From: Pseudomonas sp.
Lineage (GTDB): Bacteria; Pseudomonadota; Gammaproteobacteria; Pseudomonadales; Pseudomonadaceae
Direction: 5' to 3'
Assembly: GCA_030656145.1 (NCBI GenBank)
Contig: JAUSOF010000021.1
Coordinates: 1 to 54,848, forward strand
DNA length: 54,848 bases
Program-made: the position numbers and the translations under genes
In this document: piece after piece, positions 1-11,871 of the stretch
How positions within the stretch are numbered: position 1 is the stretch's first letter
Layout: each line of letters opens with the position of its first letter
Notes under the pieces: generated by a model
Database searches by the model: none
What the model was told of the DNA's origin: nothing
Seen by the model: only the letters and a program-made list of their open reading frames with translations

Positions 1-616
1 GAGTAGGCGTGCTCAACGTAGTAGTGGGTTGCCGCAACGCCTCAGGCCGCTTCTCGTCGGTGTGGGCACTGTCGGATCAGGTGCGCTCTTTCTGGAGCGC
101 ATGTGGCTCATATAAAAGTGGCCAAACATGACCTGCTGATAGCGGGCAGTATCCTGTATCGACAGGTCAATCGACAAGAGTGGGATCTTGCTAGGATCGC
201 TGTTGTCACCTGTTTCCGTACACAGTTGGTGACGTCCCCGAGCAAGATGATCAGCTGGGCTATGCGCATGTTTGCCGTGACGATCACCTGGGGCCAATAT
301 ACACGCGTGGCTAATCCTGTGGTGCCCGCTGACACAGCTGGGGAGCCGGAAGGTGAGGCGTTGGTATAAGGGGCGTGGGGCTTACTTTTGAGCCCCTGAA
401 AGTTGCACATGTCTAACAGTTTGACTGCGTGAATAACGTCGAATTGTTGACGGGTGCCATCCAGTAGCGATAACTCCTACAACAACCAGCGCCTGAGCAT
501 AGCTACCAACTGTTGACTGTTGATGAGCGAAGACAGGCTAAAGACATATCCTGTGTTCGAAATTATTCGGCCACTACAGGGGGCGGGGCGGTTATTAAAC
601 CGCCTCTATTCGATGT
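1..616. other. Non-coding or unassigned stretch at the window start
   Basis: I recognise no gene here. Short open frames exist on both strands (for example 108-410 minus and 103-369 plus), but they overlap each other, resemble no known family and have no convincing ribosome binding site. A short inverted repeat (TGCGCTC, GAGCGCA) lies near position 80-101. Another (GGCGGTT at 587-593, AACCGCC at 598-604) lies just past the aer stop codon, but no T-run follows it in the aer direction. The stretch may hold the regulatory region or remnant of something beyond the left edge. Confidence 0.5.
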
Positions 617-2182
617 TTAGCGGTTGAAGCGCTCGACCAGTGAGTATTGCTCCTGCGCGGTAGTAGTGAGTGCTTCGCTGAGTATGGCAGAGCTTTGCGC
701 TTCGCTAGCGGTTTGGTCGGACAGCTGGGCGATGTTGGTGATGTTGCGGTTGATTTCGTCGGCGACTGAGCTTTGTTCTTCTGCTGCAGCGGCGATTTGG
801 TCCGCCATGTCTGCGATGTTGGATACCGCATCGCTGATCCCGGAGAGAGCTTGGTCTGCCTGTTGTACGCGCTCTACGCCCTCATCCGCTTGCTTGCGAC
901 CTATTTCCATGGTCATCACGGCTTCTTCAGCGGTTCGCTGCAGTTTGGCAATTAGTTGGTGAATCTGCCCGGTGGATTCGGTGGTGCGTTGCGCCAGCGA
1001 TCGAACTTCGTCTGCGACAACAGCAAAACCACGGCCCATTTCACCTGCACGGGCAGCTTCGATGGCGGCGTTGAGGGCGAGAAGGTTGGTTTGGTCGGCG
1101 ATGCCTTTGATCACATCAACCACGCCGCCTATCTCATTACTATCCTGGGCGAGGCGGGTGACAGTTTCACCAGTGTCACCGACCGATTGCGAAAGGCGCT
1201 GAATGGCGGCGCGTGTTTCTGCAGTGATGGCGCGTCCTTCGCTGGTAAGGCGATTGGCTTCTTGGGTGGCGATGGCAGTTCGGGCGACGTTGCTGGCGAC
1301 TTCTAGAGTTGTGGCAGCCATTTCGTTGACTGCAGTGGCGACCTGTTCGGTTTCATGGCGCTGGCGATCCAGGCCGGCGGAACTGCTGTGGGCCAGCGTA
1401 TCGGCCTGTTTCGCCTGTTTAGCCAGATTTTCAGCGCTGTCCTGCAGGCGTGTCAGGCAGGTTTTCAAACGTGCTTCCTGACCTAGGATGGACATTTCCA
1501 GACGACCCTGGACGCCGCGGCTGTCGGTGTACATCTGCGCAATCAGTGGGTCGGAGGTGGTTTGGTCAGCCAGTTGCAGCAGGCGCTTGATGCCCCGCTG
1601 TTGCCAGTTGAGACCAGCCAGGCCGAGAGGGATCGAGAGTAGGGCGGCAACTGCAAATCCCCAACTGGTGTCGAGCCAGGTGCCGATCAGGAAGCCGATT
1701 TGGCTGACCAGTATAAAAGGCAGCCAGTTCTGTAGGGTCGGCAGCCATTGGTCACTGCCGGGTACCGCCGATTTTCCGCTATTTATGCGCTTGTATAGGG
1801 CTTCGGCTCGGCGCACTTGCTCTGTGGTTGGCTTGATTCGCACCGACTCGTAACCAACCAGCTGATTTTTTTCCAGTACCGGTGTGACGTAAGCATTTAC
1901 CCAGTAGTGATCGCCATTCTTGCTGCGGTTCTTGACGATACCCATCCATGGGCGACCCAGCTTGAGTGTGCTCCACATATGGGCAAACACGGCTGCTGGT
2001 ACATCTGGGTGACGTACCAGGTTATGTGGTGCGCCCACCAACTCATCATGGCTAAAGCCGCTGATTTCGACGAACGCCTCGTTGCAGTAGGTGATCTGGC
2101 CTTTGATATTGGTCGTGGATATCAAGCGTTGCTGGGCCGGAAAAGTTCGTTCGCGTTGAGTGATAGGTTGATTATTGCGCAT
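617..2182 (-). CDS. aer: Aerotaxis receptor Aer (PAS-type chemoreceptor)
   Basis: 521-residue energy/oxygen-sensing chemoreceptor that signals through CheW/CheA. The N-terminal PAS domain (about residues 18-120) has the Aer-type [14 protein letters not shown] and [10 protein letters not shown] segments that bind FAD in characterised Aer proteins. A hydrophobic stretch at about 150-195 is the membrane anchor. The C-terminal methyl-accepting domain has the conserved hairpin tip ([20 protein letters not shown]). There is no periplasmic ligand domain, as expected for Aer. The ATG at 2182 directly precedes the PAS domain. It is followed on the same strand by nothing obvious, and acnA lies upstream in the same orientation; the aer-acnA pair is, as I recall, also adjacent in P. 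aeruginosa. Confidence 0.93.
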   Translation of the reverse strand: MRNNQPITQRERTFPAQQRLISTTNIKGQITYCNEAFVEISGFSHDELVGAPHNLVRHPDVPAAVFAHMWSTLKLGRPWMGIVKNRSKNGDHYWVNAYVTPVLEKNQLVGYESVRIKPTTEQVRRAEALYKRINSGKSAVPGSDQWLPTLQNWLPFILVSQIGFLIGTWLDTSWGFAVAALLSIPLGLAGLNWQQRGIKRLLQLADQTTSDPLIAQMYTDSRGVQGRLEMSILGQEARLKTCLTRLQDSAENLAKQAKQADTLAHSSSAGLDRQRHETEQVATAVNEMAATTLEVASNVARTAIATQEANRLTSEGRAITAETRAAIQRLSQSVGDTGETVTRLAQDSNEIGGVVDVIKGIADQTNLLALNAAIEAARAGEMGRGFAVVADEVRSLAQRTTESTGQIHQLIAKLQRTAEEAVMTMEIGRKQADEGVERVQQADQALSGISDAVSNIADMADQIAAAAEEQSSVADEINRNITNIAQLSDQTASEAQSSAILSEALTTTAQEQYSLVERFNR

Positions 2183-2463
2183 GAGGAATATTGTCCCTGA
2201 CTGTTATGCCTCATCATCGGCCGGGCAGGGCTGAAGTTGAGCTCAAATTTTTCGTGCAGTGTAACCGGATATTGAACGGCTTCACATTTCTGCAGCCGAC
2301 AAAACGCCAGTGTTGCAGGTCGCAGATGGTGTGGGAGCCGCCATATGGTTTGGTTCTTGTAGTCCGCCAAGCAGAGGCATAATCAGTAGGAGGTACCCTG
2401 CGTTTGCCTCTGCGTGGTCCAAGTGCCACTGGCCGAAGTGAGTAGACGGCCTGGTTATTGCTG
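2183..2463. other. aer-acnA intergenic region with inverted repeat
   Basis: The 281-nt gap between acnA (upstream on the minus strand) and aer. It contains a 9-bp inverted repeat, GCAGAGGCA at 2371-2379 and TGCCTCTGC at 2405-2413, with a 25-nt loop. No T-run follows on either strand, so I do not call it an intrinsic terminator. The aer promoter should lie here, but I cannot pick out a clear one. Confidence 0.4.
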
Positions 2464-5205
<2,742 letters not shown>

Positions 5206-5529
5206 TGCGCGTCTCCTGTGGCTTGCACCAGTGCAAGCCGATTGTTTGCTGCAGAGTCTTCAAGCTAGCTCTGTGTGGCGAGCCTCGCCACATCGTTCCG
5301 CTAGGTGGTGAATCCATGTTGCGACTTGGCGCGTTCCCACGATTGAGGTAGTCGCATTTGCTGTGATGGTCTGGACATTGTCGAAGATCTTTTATGCTGC
5401 GGGGTGCTGTTGTGGGCTGTAGGGGTGTCCCAGCGAACACAGCTGGAGCTATCAGGTCGACTAACTGAACAGGTCGTCAGGGATTAAGGGCCAGACTCCG
5501 CTATGATGCGCGCCTTGAGGAGATCACCG
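5206..5529. promoter_or_regulatory. acnA / rlmM divergent promoter region
   Basis: The 324-nt gap between divergent genes must hold both promoters. For rlmM, a TATGAT at 5502-5507 about 22 nt before the ATG is a plausible -10 element; the matching -35 is poor. I see no clear acnA promoter by eye. No open frame in the gap looks like a gene. Confidence 0.45.
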
Positions 5530-6579
5530 ATGAATAGTTTGTTACTGCACTGCCGTCCCGGTTTTGAGAACGAGGTGTGTGCGGAGATCGCCGAACATGC
5601 AGCGCGCCTGGATGTGTCCGGCTACGCCAAGGCTAAGCCGAGTACGGCTTGCGCCGAATTTATCTGCACTGAGCCGCAAGGGGCTGAGCGCTTGATGCGG
5701 GGTGTGCGTTTCAGTCAGCTGATTTTCCCGCGTCAGTGGGCGCGTGGCGTGTTTATCAATTTGCCGGAGCTGGACCGCATCAGTGTGCTGCTATCCCATC
5801 TGGCGGACCTGCCGACCTTTGGCAGCCTGTGGCTGGAAGTGCTGGACACCAACGATGGCAAAGAGCTGTCGAATTTCTGCAAAAAGTTCGAGGCGCCACT
5901 GCGCAATGCCCTGACCAAGGCTGGAAAGCTGGTAGAAGATGTGCAGAAGCCGCGCTTGCTACTGACGTTCAAGAGCGGTCGTGAGGTGTTCGTCGGGCTG
6001 GCTGAAACAAATAACTCGGCAATCTGGCCGATGGGCATTCCACGCTTGAAGTTCCCACGCGAGGCACCAAGCCGCTCGACCCTTAAGCTGGAAGAGGCCT
6101 GGCATACCTTTATCCCGCGGGAACAGTGGGACGAACGGCTATCGGGTGAGATGACCGCCGTCGACCTTGGCGCTGCGCCAGGCGGTTGGACTTATCAGCT
6201 GGTTAAGCGCGGTATGTTAGTGACCGCCATCGATAACGGGCCTATGGCCGAAAGCCTGATGGACACCGGATTGGTGCAGCACCTGATGGTCGATGGTTTC
6301 ACCTACAAGCCGCGCCAGCCGGTTGACTGGATGGTTTGCGATATTGTTGAAAAACCCGCGCGCAGCGCCGCCTTGCTGGAAACCTGGATCGGCGAAGGCC
6401 TTTGCCGCGAGGCAGTGGTCAATCTTAAGCTGCCGATGAAGCAGCGCTACGCCGAAGTGCGTCGCCTGCTGCAGCGTATGGAAGATGGCTTTGCTGAGCG
6501 CAAAATCAAGGTGTCGATTGCCTGCAAACAGCTCTATCACGACCGCGAGGAAGTCACCTGCCATTTGCGGCGGTTGTAG
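5530..6579 (+). CDS. rlmM: 23S rRNA 2'-O-ribose methyltransferase RlmM (C2498)
   Basis: 349-residue S-adenosylmethionine-dependent enzyme that methylates the ribose of C2498 in 23S rRNA. The N-terminal part (1-about 190) is the RNA-binding THUMP-type region. The Rossmann methyltransferase fold follows, with the SAM-binding motif DLGAAPGGWTYQL near residue 205, a DIVEKPAR segment and NLKLPMK (catalytic lysine region). The start is the ATG at 5530, because GAGGAG lies at the right distance before it and homologues begin MNSLLLHCRPG. An in-frame ATG 27 nt upstream would overlap the putative -10 box. Confidence 0.95.
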   Translation: MNSLLLHCRPGFENEVCAEIAEHAARLDVSGYAKAKPSTACAEFICTEPQGAERLMRGVRFSQLIFPRQWARGVFINLPELDRISVLLSHLADLPTFGSLWLEVLDTNDGKELSNFCKKFEAPLRNALTKAGKLVEDVQKPRLLLTFKSGREVFVGLAETNNSAIWPMGIPRLKFPREAPSRSTLKLEEAWHTFIPREQWDERLSGEMTAVDLGAAPGGWTYQLVKRGMLVTAIDNGPMAESLMDTGLVQHLMVDGFTYKPRQPVDWMVCDIVEKPARSAALLETWIGEGLCREAVVNLKLPMKQRYAEVRRLLQRMEDGFAERKIKVSIACKQLYHDREEVTCHLRRL

Positions 6580-6815
6580 GTGCGGGAAGAAGCTCAGTCG
6601 CATGCCCGCGATGATTATCCCGCGCCCGGTTTTGCGGGTATGGCCCGCCCCTATAGCCTAGTTGAAATCCACAAGCGGTATCAGCGCTGATCCCTGATTT
6701 CATCCGGCTCACCAGGGCGGTGTAGGGTGGATGACGCCTTTTTTATCCACCACTGCTTGGTGGATAGGCAAAGCGTTAGCTACGCGCCCTGATCCCGCAG
6801 ACCTTGCCCATGGTC
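6580..6815. repeat. Intergenic repeat with three GGTGGAT/ATCCACC units
   Basis: This gap holds GGTGGAT at 6726-6732, its inverse ATCCACC at 6745-6751 and a further direct copy at 6759-6765, next to a TAGGGTGGAT string. Such TAGGGTGGAT palindromes are dispersed intergenic repeats in many Pseudomonas genomes (family knowledge). The 6740s T-run lies inside the first hairpin loop, so this is not a standard terminator. Confidence 0.5.
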
Positions 6816-6995
6816 TCAAGGTCCACCGGGCTGCTGTGGCCTGACCCAATAGCTTTGCTTGTGCCCGCGCGCCTCGAATTGCCGGGCCAGGGCTTCGGCA
6901 GCGTTACGGGTCAGGTCGGCGCGCACCACGAATTGGTTGCCGTTATCGTCCATGCGCATCAGGCACCAATTCCGCGGTTTGCTGGGTGCGGACAT
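6816..6995 (-). CDS. Small hypothetical protein (59 aa)
   Basis: A small, protein-like frame beginning MSAPSKPRNWCLMRMDDNG, then a segment NQFVVRADLTRNAAEALARQFEARGHKQSYWV. The alternation of a beta-like strand and an amphipathic helix resembles half of a SPOR-like or ferredoxin-like fold, but I do not recognise the family. It lies between rlmM and tusA, where P. aeruginosa, as I recall, also has a small hypothetical gene. The start is uncertain: ATG at 6995 gives 59 residues, GTG at 7028 gives 70, and neither has a strong ribosome binding site. Confidence 0.6.
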   Translation of the reverse strand: MSAPSKPRNWCLMRMDDNGNQFVVRADLTRNAAEALARQFEARGHKQSYWVRPQQPGGP

Positions 6996-7160
6996 GCTTG
7001 CAGCCTGCGCTGTAGTCCCTCGGTTCACTAAAGGCTAGCTCGGCGCAAGCAGTGGCGCCTACTACCCGCGACAGTTCGGGCTCGCTCGGGCCATAAGCGC
7101 GGCGGGTGGCTTGAGGGGCTGCTTTGCGCGACAATAGCCGCCTGTTTCTGGAGCCCGCCG

Positions 7161-7412
7161 ATGCCACTGCAATCCGACGCCATTCTCGATGACACCCTCG
7201 ACGCTAGCGGCCTGAACTGCCCCGAGCCGGTGATGATGTTGCACAACAAGGTGCGTGACCTGCCGGCTGGCGGCTTGCTGAAGGTGATCGCCACCGACCC
7301 TTCGACCCGGCGCGACATTCCCAAGTTCTGCGTGTTTCTCGGTCATGAGCTGCTTGAGCAGGGCGAAGAAGATGGGACCTATCTGTACTTGATCCGCAAG
7401 AAGCTCGACTGA
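7161..7412 (+). CDS. tusA: Sulfurtransferase TusA
   Basis: 83-residue sulfur carrier that accepts persulfide from a cysteine desulfurase and passes it on, classically toward 2-thiouridine in tRNA and other sulfur pathways. The defining CPEP motif carries the active cysteine (Cys20, in LNCPEPVM). The length and the two-strand/two-helix pattern are typical. The ATG at 7161 leaves the conserved core intact. The next gene starts 3 nt after its stop codon, so the two are probably co-transcribed. Confidence 0.93.
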   Translation: MPLQSDAILDDTLDASGLNCPEPVMMLHNKVRDLPAGGLLKVIATDPSTRRDIPKFCVFLGHELLEQGEEDGTYLYLIRKKLD

Positions 7413-7415
7413 CTT

Positions 7416-7871
7416 ATGGGCTGGTACTTCGCTTACGGCTCGAACATGAACCCTGCACGCATGCAGGAACGCGGCTTGCAGGTGAGCGAGGCATTGCCTG
7501 GGCGTTTGTCCGGGTATGCCTTGTGCTTCAATAAACGTGCAGTGGATCGTGCTCCGGGCCGCGCCTACGCCAATATTCGCTACCAGCGCGATGCTGTGGT
7601 GGAGGGCGTGCTCTATCGCCTGGCAGAATTGGACGAGATCGCTAAGCTCGACCCGTTTGAGGGAACGCCAATCTATTACAGCCGTGAGCGCCTGCCAATT
7701 GTCACTGCGCATGGCGTGCAGCCGGCCTGGGTGTATGTCGCTAATCCGGCGTTTCGTCAGGATGGCTTGTTGCCCAGCGCCGACTACCTGGCGCACCTGC
7801 TACGAGGTCGCGCATTCCTGTCCGAGTCCTATTGGTCGGCGCTGGCTGCCTGGCCATCCCACCCGGACTGA
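7416..7871 (+). CDS. Gamma-glutamylcyclotransferase family protein
   Basis: 151-residue protein of the GGCT/AIG2-like fold. It opens with the family motif YFAYGSNMNPARM, which forms the substrate pocket. The likely general acid/base is Glu82 in the LDPFEG segment. Known relatives cyclise gamma-glutamyl peptides to 5-oxoproline; the substrate here is unknown. It starts 3 nt after tusA. Its 3' end overlaps the convergent DUF3080 gene by 43 nt, an unusual arrangement but supported by clear coding signal on both strands. Confidence 0.85.
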   Translation: MGWYFAYGSNMNPARMQERGLQVSEALPGRLSGYALCFNKRAVDRAPGRAYANIRYQRDAVVEGVLYRLAELDEIAKLDPFEGTPIYYSRERLPIVTAHGVQPAWVYVANPAFRQDGLLPSADYLAHLLRGRAFLSESYWSALAAWPSHPD

Positions 7872-8911
7872 CCCGGAGCCAGGCCACAGCTTTTCAGGCT
7901 GTCTTGCCAGGCGCCTACATGCCGCGTAGTGGCCGCTTGAAAATCAACCCACAAGGATTGCTCGGGACCCGCGAGGTTCAGCAGGTAGTTGCGCGTGGCT
8001 GCCGGTACCTCGGCAGCCGCGCTGAGTTGGCGCAGGCTGTTGCTCCAGATCTGACCGCGCTGGTGTACCTGGGCCAGGTAGGGTTGCAAGCCTCCGGCAT
8101 AATACTTGACGAAGATGTTCTGCATAATGCGCCCGCGTGGCGTTGCTTGCCCCAGCGGACAAATGGGCCTTCGCTGCTGGCGCTCTTCAAGCAGGCGACT
8201 GCCTTCATTGAGTGTATGCGTCAGGCTAGCCAGGCTGCTGATCAGCTGGCCGCCCTGGAGGCTGGCATGCAGGGCGAAGAACAACGGGTCAAGCTCATCG
8301 GTTGTCGGTGGCAGGGTTTGCGGCAGGGCATTGGCCATGGCGGCTAATTGTGCAAGGGCGTCGAGGGCTGCATCGTCTTCGCTTGGGGCTGTAGGCAGCG
8401 CCAGATCGGCAAAGCGCAAGTAGCGCTCGACTTCCTGGCTGGCGTTGAGGGCATTCCAGAAAACACTGGGCAACTGAGCGCGCTTCTCCTGGGCCAGTCG
8501 ACTGAGTGAGGCGTGCAGGTCGGGGTCTTGTCCGGCGGACAGATGCGCTATGCAGGCATCGATGGCACGCAACAGATCACCTTCATACCCCAGGCGGCTA
8601 CTGGGAACCAGCTGTTTACCCAGGCTGCTGTTGCGCTGACTGATCTGCTGCTGCAGGGTGGGGCAGAGGCGAACATCGAGCACTAGATCGAGCAAGCCGA
8701 TGCGTACTTCGGGGATGTCCACGACCCGCTCCCGGCGCGGCGGCAAGCGATAGCGGGTCAACTGGGCCTTATCGAACAGCGCAACTTCATCGCCCTCGAC
8801 GGCATTGTTCAGGCGTTGCAGGTAGTCTGCCTGCAGGGCCACGCCGTCATCGGCTGGTTGACAAGCCGTTAGGCTGAGGAGAGTGAGCAGGGTAAGTGTT
8901 TTGGCTTTCAT
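7829..8911 (-). CDS. DUF3080 family lipoprotein
   Basis: 360-residue predicted lipoprotein of unknown function. The signal peptide MKAKTLTLLTLLSLTAC ends in an LTAC lipobox, so Cys17 should be lipidated. The mature part is mostly helical, rich in Leu, Gln and Ala, and matches my recollection of the DUF3080 family. It overlaps the upstream MATE gene by 4 nt (ATGA), which implies translational coupling. Its 3' end overlaps the convergent GGCT-like gene. Confidence 0.8.
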   Translation of the reverse strand: MKAKTLTLLTLLSLTACQPADDGVALQADYLQRLNNAVEGDEVALFDKAQLTRYRLPPRRERVVDIPEVRIGLLDLVLDVRLCPTLQQQISQRNSSLGKQLVPSSRLGYEGDLLRAIDACIAHLSAGQDPDLHASLSRLAQEKRAQLPSVFWNALNASQEVERYLRFADLALPTAPSEDDAALDALAQLAAMANALPQTLPPTTDELDPLFFALHASLQGGQLISSLASLTHTLNEGSRLLEERQQRRPICPLGQATPRGRIMQNIFVKYYAGGLQPYLAQVHQRGQIWSNSLRQLSAAAEVPAATRNYLLNLAGPEQSLWVDFQAATTRHVGAWQDSLKSCGLAPGQSGWDGQAASADQ

Positions 8912-10299
8912 TGCGTCATCTTAACTGCTCGAATGCGCTTGCGCGCGCTGCCTGCGAGACGAATTGCCAGCATGATGGCGGCGCAGGTCAGGCCGACGAT
9001 CAAGCCCTGCCAGAGACCGCTCGGGCCACTCGGCTCGCCGAGCAGGCTGGACAGTCCGAGGGCGTACCCAACGGGTAAGCCAATGCCCCAGTAGGCGAAC
9101 AGGGTCAGCAGCATGGTGATACGGGTGTCCTGGTAGCCGCGCAGGGCGCCGGCAGCGGTGACCTGGATCGCATCGGAGAACTGGAACAATGCGGCATACA
9201 CGATCAACCCGGAGGCCAGGGCGATTACCGTCGGGTCGGCGGTATAGATCAGTGCGATCTGCTCACGCAATAGCAGCATCAAGCTGGCCGATAAGCAGGC
9301 ATAGGCCAGCGCCGTCGCCATGCTCACGCCGGCGGCAAAACGAGCCTCACGCGGTTGGCCGCGCCCGAGCATTTGGCCGACGCGCACCGTGGCGGCCATG
9401 CCCAGAGAGTAGGGGATCATGAACACCAGTGAGCTGAAGTTCAGTGCGATCTGATGGCCGGCCACTACGCTGGCGCCCAGGCCGCCGATTAGCAAGGCAA
9501 TCACTGCGAAGATGCTCGACTCGGCAAATACCGAGATACCGATCGGCAAGCCAATAGCCAGTAGGCGTTTGATCACAGGCCACTGGGGCCAATCGAAGCG
9601 GCTGAACAACTGACTTGGTTTGTAGAAGGGTGCCCACTTCACCCACCAGAACATGCCAAGCAGCATGAAGCTCATCACCAGTGCCGTGGCCCAGCCACAG
9701 CCGACTCCACCCATGGCCGGCAGGCCGAACTTGCCGTAGATGAATATATAGTTGGCGGGAATATTCAGCAGCAGCCCGCATAAACCCAGCACCATGCTCG
9801 GCCGAGTATGGCCGAGGCCATCGCTGAAACAACGCAACACATGGTATAGCGCTACCGCCGGGAAGCCACAGGCCACCGCGCGCAGGTAACCCATCGAGGG
9901 CTCGATCAGGCTGGGTTCGATATTCATCAGCTGCAGGACGATTTCGGCATTCCACAGCAAAACTGCGGCACCACCGCCGACTGCCAGTGCCAACCACATT
10001 GCCTGGCGCACCACCGGGCCAATCTCCGCCGATTTTCCGGCCCCAAAGCGCTGCGCAACCTTGGGTGTGGTGGCCAGCAGGATGCCGGTCATCAGCAGAA
10101 ATACCGGCACCCAGATCGAGTTGCCGAGTGCCACCGCCGCCAGGTCATGGGAGCTGACACGCCCGGCCATCAGCGTATCGACAAAGCCCATGGCGGTATG
10201 TGCAAGTTGGGCGATGATGATCGGCGTGGCCAGGGCCATCAGGGTGCGCAACTCGGTGCGTACGCGCTGTAGACGCGATACGGCGGGCATAGAGGTCAT
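8908..10299 (-). CDS. MATE family multidrug efflux transporter (NorM/PmpM-like)
   Basis: 463-residue integral membrane protein with about 12 transmembrane segments, exchanging cationic drugs or dyes for Na+ or H+ in characterised relatives. The opening segment LATPIIIAQLAHTAMGFVDTLMAGRVSSHDLAAVALG and the mirror-image second half are typical of MATE proteins of the NorM branch. Length is normal. It is the first gene of a two-gene operon with the DUF3080 lipoprotein (4-nt overlap) and is divergent from pdxB. The substrate cannot be told from sequence. Confidence 0.92.
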   Translation of the reverse strand: MTSMPAVSRLQRVRTELRTLMALATPIIIAQLAHTAMGFVDTLMAGRVSSHDLAAVALGNSIWVPVFLLMTGILLATTPKVAQRFGAGKSAEIGPVVRQAMWLALAVGGGAAVLLWNAEIVLQLMNIEPSLIEPSMGYLRAVACGFPAVALYHVLRCFSDGLGHTRPSMVLGLCGLLLNIPANYIFIYGKFGLPAMGGVGCGWATALVMSFMLLGMFWWVKWAPFYKPSQLFSRFDWPQWPVIKRLLAIGLPIGISVFAESSIFAVIALLIGGLGASVVAGHQIALNFSSLVFMIPYSLGMAATVRVGQMLGRGQPREARFAAGVSMATALAYACLSASLMLLLREQIALIYTADPTVIALASGLIVYAALFQFSDAIQVTAAGALRGYQDTRITMLLTLFAYWGIGLPVGYALGLSSLLGEPSGPSGLWQGLIVGLTCAAIMLAIRLAGSARKRIRAVKMTQ

Positions 10300-10435
10300 C
10301 CGATGGCTCTCTGAGAAAACAGGCTAGTCTACGCGTTGACGCCTCGGTCAGGAACTCGTTTTGCAGGAGTGCAGGGTGAGGGCGACGACAGTGGCAAGCT
10401 GTCTTAGAATGGCGACCCGATGTCTGGAGCCGATC

Positions 10436-11578
10436 ATGCAAATAGTCGCTGACGAGAACATTCCCCTACTCGATGAGTTCTTCGCCGGATTCGGCGAGAT
10501 TCGTCGCTTACCTGGTCGCGGTATCGATGCGGCGGCTGTGGCCGATGCCGAGCTGCTGCTGGTGCGTTCGGTGACCCGTGTTGACAGTGCACTGCTTGAA
10601 GGCAGTGCGGTGCGTTTTGTCGGTACCTGCACCATCGGCACTGACCACCTGGACCTCGATTATTTCGCCCGGGCTGGTATTCAGTGGGCAAGCGCGCCCG
10701 GCTGCAATGCGCGGGGTGTGGTCGATTATGTGCTGGGCAGTCTGCTGCTGTTGGCTGAGCAGCAGGGCGTCGAGCTGGCCACCCGCACCTTTGGGGTGGT
10801 TGGCGCCGGTGAGGTCGGTGGGCGTCTGGTCGAGGTTCTGCGTGGCTTGGGTTGGCGGGTGCTGGTGTGTGATCCACCGCGGCAGCTCGCCGAGGGCGGC
10901 GAGTTCGTCAGTCTGGAGCAGGTGATCGCTGAGTGCGATGTGCTCAGCCTGCACACACCCCTTGAAAGCGGCGGCGCGCAGCCAACCCATCACCTGCTCG
11001 ATGCACGGCGCCTGGCTCAACTCAAGCGGGGTACTTGGCTGATCAATGCCAGCCGCGGCGCGGTGGTGGATAACCTGGCGCTGCGCGAGCTGCTCAAGCA
11101 GCGCGGCGACCTGCAGGTGGTGCTGGATGTCTGGGAAGGCGAGCCGCAGGTGGATGTCGAGCTGGCAGGCCTGTGCCGCATCGCCACACCGCATATCGCC
11201 GGCTACAGCCTGGATGGCAAGCTACGTGGTACGGCGCAGATCTATTCGGCCGTTTGCGCGCATCTCGGCTGTACGCCGACGGTTAGTCTGGATCAGTTGA
11301 TGCCGCTGCCCTGGCTTGCTGAGTTGAGCCTGGGTGCCGCTGCCAATCCGGATTGGGCGCTGGCGACTGTGTGTCGCGCGGTCTATGACCCGCGGCGCGA
11401 CGATGCGGATTTTCGCCGCAGCCTGCAGGGCGACGCGGCGAACCAGCGTGCGACCTTCGATGCGCTGCGCAAGCATTACCCGATGCGCCGCGAGATTGAT
11501 GGACTGAGCGTGAGGCTGCAAGGCGATGCGCCGCAGCTGGCACTGATGATCAAGGCGCTGGGTGCGACATTGCGCTGA
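10436..11578 (+). CDS. pdxB: Erythronate-4-phosphate dehydrogenase PdxB
   Basis: 380-residue NAD-dependent D-2-hydroxyacid dehydrogenase family enzyme, second step of the DXP-dependent pyridoxal phosphate pathway. The NAD-binding motif [11 protein letters not shown] lies near residue 120. Active-site regions [18 protein letters not shown] and TPHIAGYS carry the expected Arg, Glu and His. The PdxB-specific C-terminal dimerisation domain (about 285-380) is present. The ATG at 10436 is chosen because homologues begin [10 protein letters not shown] and GGAG lies 8 nt upstream. Confidence 0.95.
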   Translation: MQIVADENIPLLDEFFAGFGEIRRLPGRGIDAAAVADAELLLVRSVTRVDSALLEGSAVRFVGTCTIGTDHLDLDYFARAGIQWASAPGCNARGVVDYVLGSLLLLAEQQGVELATRTFGVVGAGEVGGRLVEVLRGLGWRVLVCDPPRQLAEGGEFVSLEQVIAECDVLSLHTPLESGGAQPTHHLLDARRLAQLKRGTWLINASRGAVVDNLALRELLKQRGDLQVVLDVWEGEPQVDVELAGLCRIATPHIAGYSLDGKLRGTAQIYSAVCAHLGCTPTVSLDQLMPLPWLAELSLGAAANPDWALATVCRAVYDPRRDDADFRRSLQGDAANQRATFDALRKHYPMRREIDGLSVRLQGDAPQLALMIKALGATLR

Positions 11579-11871
11579 TGAAGCTAAAGCACGCGTGGTC
11601 AGAGGCTGGGCAGCATGGTCCGCTCAACCGTGGTCGCTAGCCGACGCGCTCACGTGTTTTTCCAGCTCCAGGCAGGCGAGCTGGATCATGCCCCGGTGAG
11701 CGTTTTCCTCATCAGGGGGCAGTTTAATAGAGTCGCATGAACGAGCGCTGACAGTTCGAGCGACGGTACGCCGTCAACATACAGTTCATACGTGACTCGC
11801 TTGTCACTGAGCCAAAAAAATCTGTGGGTTGAAATGCTCCTTGGAGCAATTCGAGGTTCAACGAGGTATTT
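11579..11871. other. Gap between pdxB and the NAD-kinase-like gene
   Basis: 293 nt with no supported gene. A short hairpin (GCTCCTTGGAGC) lies near 11838-11849, shortly before the next start codon. A minus-strand frame ending at 11686 has a faintly protein-like tail (ELYVDGVPSLELS) but has no recognisable start and overlaps the neighbouring gene, so I treat it as chance or a remnant. Confidence 0.4.

Noticed and set aside
13..410. Overlapping small frames at the window start
   Set aside because: They overlap on both strands, have low-complexity or chance-like composition and no supporting start signals.
587..604. Hairpin GGCGGTT/AACCGCC as a terminator of aer
   Set aside because: It is placed correctly after the aer stop codon, but the minus-strand sequence after it is GC-rich with no T-run. 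I mention it only as a possible structure.
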